Positions 58,009 to 64,000 of a stretch of 64,000 nt of DNA are shown in pieces (the stretch's first letter is position 1; each line of letters starts with the position of its first letter). The notes under the pieces are model-generated. The model saw only the letters and a list, made by a program, of their open reading frames with translations. It ran no database searches and was not told the DNA's origin. Both the position numbers and the translations under genes were made by a program. The stretch is taken from assembly GCA_024752435.1 (NCBI GenBank), contig CP103023.1, forward strand, positions 1,178,001-1,242,000. The letters run 5' to 3'. The DNA is from Allantophomopsis cytisporea (taxonomy: Eukaryota > Ascomycota > Leotiomycetes > Phacidiales > Phacidiaceae).

Positions 58009-59542
58009 ATGCCCGACATCGACCCCGCGGCCTTGAGCCGGGCAGCCACGGGGTCCGATGCTGTGACCTCAATGATATCCTCAAAAACTATTCTACCTCC
58101 AAGCATCACAAAGGCTAAGGCTACCAACCATGTTCCGCCGCGCATCGACCTTGAGCCGCTATATACAGCGCTCAAAGCAGCAATTGGAGAGAATTGGGCA
58201 ACATATAAGGAGGCTGTCAGTTCCTTTATGATGGGTAAGTTTTGCGTTGTATTGTCATTGTGGCCTAAACAGCTTGTGGCGTAAGTATAATTTGGACAAG
58301 GCTGACTAAATAAAATAATCAGGACATCTAAATCAGACCGAGCTCGCTCTACAAATCGAGTGGTTTATAACTTCCCAGGATGGAAGTATAGAAAACCTCC
58401 ACAACCAGCTTATAGCTGGTATATATACAAACATTACCCGCGAAACTCCAGATCATGGCGTTGCAAGTTGGGTCAGCGCGAATGATAAGCCCACAACTGC
58501 TACCAATAAGCAAATTAGTGGTGATGCCGTTGAGCAGAGATTGAAATCGGAAGTCATGCAGATGCCTAGTCGCGACCGACGAAGGTTGAAGGATGTTGCC
58601 ATGAACCATGTAAGTTCAAATTGTTGAACACTTCACTACATGCGCTAATCACTATTATCATATAGCCTGACCCCTTTGATGCGTTTGCTAATATGTTGGG
58701 TGACCACCACCGCTCGAGAGCTTCAAAACAACAGGATGCTGTCCCAGCAAGCGCTGGAGGTTTAAATAGACCAAGTATGTAAACTGGAAGCTCGTAATTT
58801 GTTTTTTAAACTAATAATTCTAGATTTCGACGGCGAAATCCGCAAACGATTTGCCCAACCCCTTGCTGTAGAGTCTGGCGAATTTCCGGACTCTACAACA
58901 ATCGAATCGCGTATGCTCCCAATATGCTACGAGACTGGACTCATCGCTGGCCACAGCAAGGATGCACCACAATTCATGTCTGTAGCTACCGAAACCTTTA
59001 TCAAGGAGTTCTTGTCTTCTGTTTTCAGTAAGACGAGGAGTAACGGCCCAGGTGTGGGCGGAAGCGCAGGCAGTGGCGGTGGCGCTGGTTGGATTATGTC
59101 CCATAAATATCGCCGCCAACTTGAAAAAGAAGAAGAGGCCTGGCATCGTGGAGAACTCCAACGTGACAAGTCTGGTCTTCTCCCAGTAGAGGCCAAAGCT
59201 GCGAGTGAGAGAGGCCCATTGGGCATGGCAGATGTCAGAACTGCACTTGAGATGGGCGACTGCGGTCTAGGACAGATGGGCTCCGTTATGGAGCAGATCA
59301 TGTTTGGGTACCGGGAAGGCGAGCTTGAGTTGCGAAACGACTACTCGTACATATCAGGGTACGAGCCTCCCAAGCCTGAAGATATCGATGTGCAAATGGG
59401 AGGCACTGAAGTACTCACGAATGGCGTTCATGCTGATGACGAAAATCTGGAGACCGATGACTGGGGCTGGGGAGGAGGTGATATCGAAAGTAGGAACGCG
59501 CTCGATAGCCTTCTGGACTCGGTACTAGCAGGGGGTTCTTGA
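58009..59542 (+). CDS. HFI1: SAGA complex adaptor subunit Hfi1/Ada1, 446 aa
   Basis: Four exons: 58009-58234, 58323-58609, 58666-58774 and 58824-59542 (introns 88, 56 and 49 nt); 1341 nt, 446 aa. The N-terminal part shows the SAGA-Tad1/Ada1 pattern: RIDLEPLYTALKAAIGENWATYKEAVSSFM, then GHLNQTELALQIEWFI directly after the first splice, and RRRLKDVA. A second conserved region follows in exon 4 (EIRKRFAQPLAVESGEFPDSTTIESRMLPICYETGL, QFMSVATETFIKEFLSSVFSKTRS, WIMSHKYRRQLEKEE, LGMADVRTALEMGDCGLGQM). The latter resembles the histone-fold region through which Ada1 pairs with Spt7 or Taf12 in the complex. It is a nuclear structural subunit of SAGA, needed for transcription coactivation and complex integrity. 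The end is acidic with a Trp-Gly motif. All junctions are in frame. Confidence 0.93.
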
Positions 59543-61223
59543 GTATCGCTGAGAGCGTACAAGTCTGCACTCCAAACTCCAACGTCGCGTATGGTTCTGG
59601 GATTTATCGAGTCTACGTTTTGGGGGTGCTGTCGCGAGAATGCGAGAGAGAGATAAGGATGATGCCACAAAGAGTGTTGCTGGACAAATTCGGAGTGTGT
59701 TAAGGCTATGGTGCACGAACATGGTTAAGGACAATGAACCTGTCCTTTGCCATGGTCTTACATCGTAATCTTGATATGTTGTTGAAAATTACCTACCACT
59801 TTCTAATTACGTTTGTCGGAGTCAATTGTCGAGGAAGGGTTGATCGGACTGGTGTATGTACACTGAAGTCTAGTCCGAGTTGGGGGACTGAGGAGTTTGG
59901 GCATTACCATTGGGTGCATATCTGGCGTCTGTTTGGGAGTCGTATTGATGTACAAAGGTTAAACAGTACATAGGGTGGGCGTCTTTGGGACTGAGCTGTA
60001 TTTCGATGCTTCCGGACGATACCCAAGGCTTGATGGTTGGGTTGTAAATCTTTATACCCTAAAACAATAATTTTGCAACTAGCTGCTGCCATTTTCAGGC
60101 TGGTTCTCTTGATTTGACTATCTATATGATAGAGTTAATGTACTGAGTGTTAAAAGTTCTATCGGACATGCATGGTTTTTGACCCATATGTAAATATCGC
60201 GTTTTATAGCAGTATGTCTCACTTCAATCTGTCATGTGATAAAGTCAGCATGTAAAGGTTAATAATTCACAGTCTCTGTATCAGTTATGGGTCTTGCGTA
60301 CGCTTGGAAACGAGCCCCGTCATAGGTACTTCAGTCCGACTTTGGGGTCAGCTACTTGTTTCAATTGTGATGTTATTTTCCAGAAGTAACTCACCTTGAT
60401 TTCTCACATATGGTTAATTGACAGAGGTCGTCCTTGAAATCTCGAGATGTACAGGCATTGATACCTTGTGTTACAAGCGTTTAGATCTATGTTCGCGATG
60501 TGCATTTGTCTCGAACCGCGAAACATCACTCTCAACATGCAACCTTGGTTCTTATCTCTTGATTATCCAATATTTCATTTCCAGCTTCCCAGCTTTCTTG
60601 AATATTGTTAGACACCAAAATGACTTCGCCTATACGTATTACTAAAGATGAGCCATATACATCATCATGCTTGCATGGTCTACCTTTCATATACGCATAT
60701 CCACCAAAATCTCCATGTGAAATTCTCAACTTAAATACAATCCTTAATCATCTGTATATATAGTTTTGCTTTGCTTTAAACTAGTCCTCAATGCAACTTC
60801 ACAACGCATTCCATCTTTACTGGGATTACTCATGTGGTACCTACACGAGTGATCTGAGTACTCCTCCTTCACCCTCTATACTGGCTTGTATCTTGACGCT
60901 GGTGCCAGTGCAAGAGTCGCACTAACAACAGATGATTTTATAAAGGAAGCGTATTACTGGGCGATGGACAGGGTTGTATGCGGGATTCCATGTATGAATA
61001 AGCGCCCACAGTCTGCCAAATTTGCCTCAGCTAGATACTCTGGTTTCACAACACGGTCTGTAAATTACTGGTAGATTGGCGGTTTTACAATATTCTTCAT
61101 GAATGATGTCCGCTACCGAGCTTTGGATTGTTCTACTATAAAGCCTTCAAGCGAAATTCCACGCCAGTCTACCTTCGATTATTTCTTTTGTGGTGACTTC
61201 TAAGCACCATCACTTCTGAAACT
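59543..61223. other. 1.7-kb intergenic region
   Basis: 3' region of HFI1 and upstream region of the kinase-like pseudogene; AT-rich. Short open frames only. Confidence 0.45.
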
Positions 61224-62018
61224 ATGCATCCTCGCGAAATCGAGATCTTGAATCAAAATATAGATCCTGATGATAGTACACCCAGCTATTACAGAATGCT
61301 GGTGGATCAGAAGCACTTCAAGTACATTACGATCGATCCAGGAATCTACGAAGTTGATGACCTATGCTTTCCACCAGTGCTACTAGAAAAGCTACCACCA
61401 TTTCCTGCAGGAGACTGGAACTGTGGCCGCGTTTCCCAGCCGGTGGGAAGTCCAATGCCATTCTTTACAGAGACCACCAGAAAACGTCTTCCTTCAATAA
61501 GTCGCCTGTGGCATCCAAAGTCATACGACTACCTGTCCTTAAAAATCGGGCGGAGACTCAAGTCAAACGTCTACATGGCATCTTCTCCACAGTTCGAGAA
61601 ACCAGTAATTGCCAAGTTTGCAATATTCGATTGGGAGATCGGGTAATACATCGCAGAAACCCAAGTATACGCATGGATAGACGGCCACGATATCGGCCCA
61701 GAATTCTTAGGATACTTGACTGAAGATACACGAATTATTGGATTTCTTATTGAATATATTGAAGGTCATCAAGCTACCATCTCGGACCTTCCTGTCTGCA
61801 AAGCCATTGTTGAGCGATTGCACGCCTTAGAAATCCTTCATGGCGATTTGAACAAGCACAATTTCTTGGTTTCAGAAAAGGGCGCTGTCCTCATTGATTT
61901 TGAGACAGCAAAGCGGACGGATAACCGTGAGTCTCTGATAGAGGAGGTAGAGGGATTGGAAGGGCAGTTACTATATGAGTCTGGAAATGGCGGAGTGGTC
62001 TTGAGCGAACAGAGCTGA
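61224..62018 (+). pseudogene. Kinase-like (protein kinase fold) gene interrupted by an in-frame TAA
   Basis: From ATG 61224 the frame runs 140 codons to TAA at 61644-61646, then continues open in the same frame to 62018. Both halves look like parts of one small fungal kinase-fold protein: SYDYLSLKIGRRLKSNVYMAS and PVIAKFAIFDWEI before the stop, and YIAETQVYAWIDGHDIGPEFLGYLTEDTRIIGFLIEYIEGHQ, RLHALEILHGDLNKHNFLVSEKGAVLIDFETAKR after it. The catalytic HGDLNKHNF and metal-binding DFE are kept, as is the likely ATP-binding Lys in AKF. A single change (for instance CAA to TAA) would explain the break, so decay is recent, or the stop is an error or is read through. No intron of normal size removes it. 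The family is abundant in filamentous ascomycetes; its substrates are unknown. Confidence 0.7.
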
Positions 62019-63028
62019 AACTTTGAATGTGAGACTAGAAGAGGTAGTATCAAGATTAGAAACCCAATTTCTCTATATTTGTTCTCAATATCTTAGAATT
62101 GCCAAGATTTGTCATTTGAGAATAAGATCAACTAACCGTAACCACAAGACTAAGGAATCAACCTCTCCCCCCTCCCCCCCGCCCGTAATGTACATTGACT
62201 ATGTCAAAACAACAGAAGTTGAGAAACCAGAGAGTAATATCTGGTAACACAATCGGTAAACTGAAAAATAATTGAGTTACATAAATCATGCTCAACTGAG
62301 CATGTATGGGCACAGACCAAGGAAATTGGCAGGCTTCTCGTTACTCTACCATATATGAGCCTCAGATTCCTTTGGCAGATACTTTTACCCTCTCAAAAAT
62401 GAAACTCTCACATCCGCTATAGACTACTGTTTTAATTTAAGGGTCTCACCGAATTGACAGTGAGCTGTTCATGGCAAGGAGCTGTGATCTTGATAAACGT
62501 TATTTCATTTCCGCAGCACTAAGTTATGTTTGTTGTGGTAAATTCTCATATTGATGATTTGATAAAAGCAATGAAGTAGAAGTTGCTATAGGCATTCGCT
62601 GAATACACATTAGTCGATACTAATAAGCTATTGAGCGGCGGAAGAAACTTTATCTTTATCCAAGCGCTATACTCTTTTCTAAAAAATGATACCATACGCT
62701 ACTACTATACGTGTTTCATAACTTTGTATAGACGTAAGTATGCCTTTTTACATGATTTTAGCTCTCAATTCAGCAATGCTGTTCGAAAGTCTAGTTTACC
62801 TAGTAGTAAAGCCAAACAGTACTCAAATTCAAAGTCTTCATATGATATACGATTGACGCCTTTACTAAATTACAAGTATATACTTATAAATATATTCCGC
62901 TAACAAGTTGTCTACTATTTGCTAAGATGTTATACAAGTGATCAGGAACCCCCAAACACCATATAGCGCTTGTTATATAAACAAATTCAAGATAAACCCT
63001 GGTTGGCACAAAAGTTAACTCCCCTAGT
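62019..63028. other. AT-rich 1-kb intergenic region
   Basis: Very AT-rich, particularly 62500-62950, with a C-tract at about 62166-62184. No gene supported. Confidence 0.5.
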
Positions 63029-64000
63029 CTAAGCACCAAGCTTGAAACCTCCCCAGTTCAAGCGAGTGAAAACTCCCAGTGAATCATAGGCATCCCGAAC
63101 CTCTCTCATTCTTTGCACATTCTCTACAGGGAAGCCTGCGAAGGGATCTTGGTACTCGCCGGCATCACCCATATAAATGAACTCAGATGACAGGTCTTTC
63201 TCTTGGTTCTGTTGGTGCCAGTAGTCAACCAATCCATGAGCCCAGTTGGTCACCCGCAAGTCGTCCGCAGCATTGGCCCAGCCGGTAGAGAATTGCCACA
63301 CTAAACCCGTGTGTTAGTGTCTAATCATTCCACTACAGAAGGTATACAAAGAGCCTCAAAGTATTGTGTAACGAATGAATGAAGTCACTTACAGATATAT
63401 GACTGGTCGTCGTCTAAGCCCCAGACATTACCAACGCCGTTGTTCTTAGCAACACTAAGAGCACTTGCCGGTAGGATGTTCATTACAAACGTTGGGTAAA
63501 GGCCCTCAACGTCACTGATCTCATCCACAGCAGCCTTCCAAGCCTGGTAGATAGCGTACAGCTGGTCTGCATCCGGCTTGATGGTCTTGTGGGCGAATTG
63601 TACACTTTCCATTCGTTAGCATGTGACTCTACCAAAGCTGCAACTCATTGAGCTGTTGGAAAACTTCGGGCTTACCGGAACATCTGGAATGGAGAGTCTA
63701 ATTGGTTATGCCAATCAATAGGAGCTTGAACTTGGTTCACAGTCAAAACGGAGGGAATGGCTGTGAAGTTGGTGAATCGAGATGGCGGTGACTCAGTGCC
63801 TTCTTGTACGCCCAACAGCGATGGAGAAACCACCTTCGTCGTGGCGTTGTAGCTGATACTAATGACAGAGCCAGCGGCAATATCTGGACCATCATTGTTG
63901 GCCAAATTGACGGTGGCGGCAATGAAGTCGGGCACTGCAGACTCGTTGAAAGTTTGAATGGTTGTACTGATCAATGGGATGGCATAAGTCTTGAGTGTAA
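63029..64000 (-). CDS. FAD-linked oxidoreductase (BBE-like/FAD-binding type 4), C-terminal part; 5' end beyond window
   Basis: Three exons are visible on the minus strand: 64000 (open edge) to 63676, 63604-63393 and 63300-63029, with introns of 71 and 92 nt. The frame enters the window already open (LKTYAIPLISTTIQTFNES), so the start and the N-terminal FAD-binding half lie to the right. Visible motifs are TNFTAIPSVLTVNQVQAPIDWH, the segment YQAWKAAVDEISDVEGLYPTFVMNILPAS, ILWQFSTGW after the second splice, and the C-terminal FIYMGDAGEYQDPFAGFP ... RDAYDSLGVFTRLNWGGFKL. These fit fungal secreted or intracellular FAD oxidases that act on sugars, alcohols or secondary metabolites; the substrate cannot be told. 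No biosynthetic neighbours are visible to the left, but the right side is unseen. Ends at the TAG/TAA region at 63029. Confidence 0.85.

Overview
This window is nuclear DNA from a filamentous ascomycete, most likely a leotiomycete; the class is inferred from the look of the proteins and cannot be proved here. The genes carry short introns (mostly 46-160 nt) with GTAAGT/GTATGT-type donors, sit far apart in AT-rich spacers full of microsatellites, and encode a typical Pezizomycotina set. All gene models were spliced by hand; reading frames close exactly across every junction given.

Left part (1-19.2 kb): a large MIT-domain protein (+), a purine/cytosine permease (-), the polyadenylation factor Mpe1 (-), the bifunctional histidine enzyme His7 (-) with two Gcn4/CPC1-type sites upstream, and dCMP deaminase (-) with paired MluI cell-cycle boxes, divergent from the autophagy E1 enzyme Atg7 (+). 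A Yippee-type zinc protein (-) follows.

Middle (20.6-36.2 kb): an ornithine decarboxylase antizyme gene (-), whose zero frame ends at a CCC-TGA site and whose antizyme domain lies in the +1 frame. This is the most striking item in the window: a programmed +1 ribosomal frameshift, a mechanism established for the family. Then come a small Ser-rich protein, a decayed gene, an Atf1-type bZIP regulator (-) with more than 4 kb of repeat-rich upstream DNA, and a GST-like protein (+) with a compositional flip inside its second exon.

Right part (38-64 kb): a degenerate tRNA-like element, a secreted sedolisin (tripeptidyl peptidase, -), a low-molecular-weight tyrosine phosphatase (+), a four-pass membrane protein (-), a WKF-domain protein (-) divergent from proteasome alpha1 (+), an orphan gene (+), gamma-tubulin complex GCP3/Spc98 (-) divergent from the SAGA subunit Hfi1/Ada1 (+), a kinase-like gene interrupted by an in-frame stop (+), and the 3' part of an FAD-linked oxidase (-) that runs off the right edge.

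Most genes are single-copy housekeeping genes without operon-like relations. The functional logic lies in divergent promoter pairs (DCD1/ATG7, WKF/SCL1, SPC98/HFI1) and in post-transcriptional control of the antizyme. I saw no transposase, CRISPR array or secondary-metabolite cluster, and no wholly new multi-gene system that the sequence supports.
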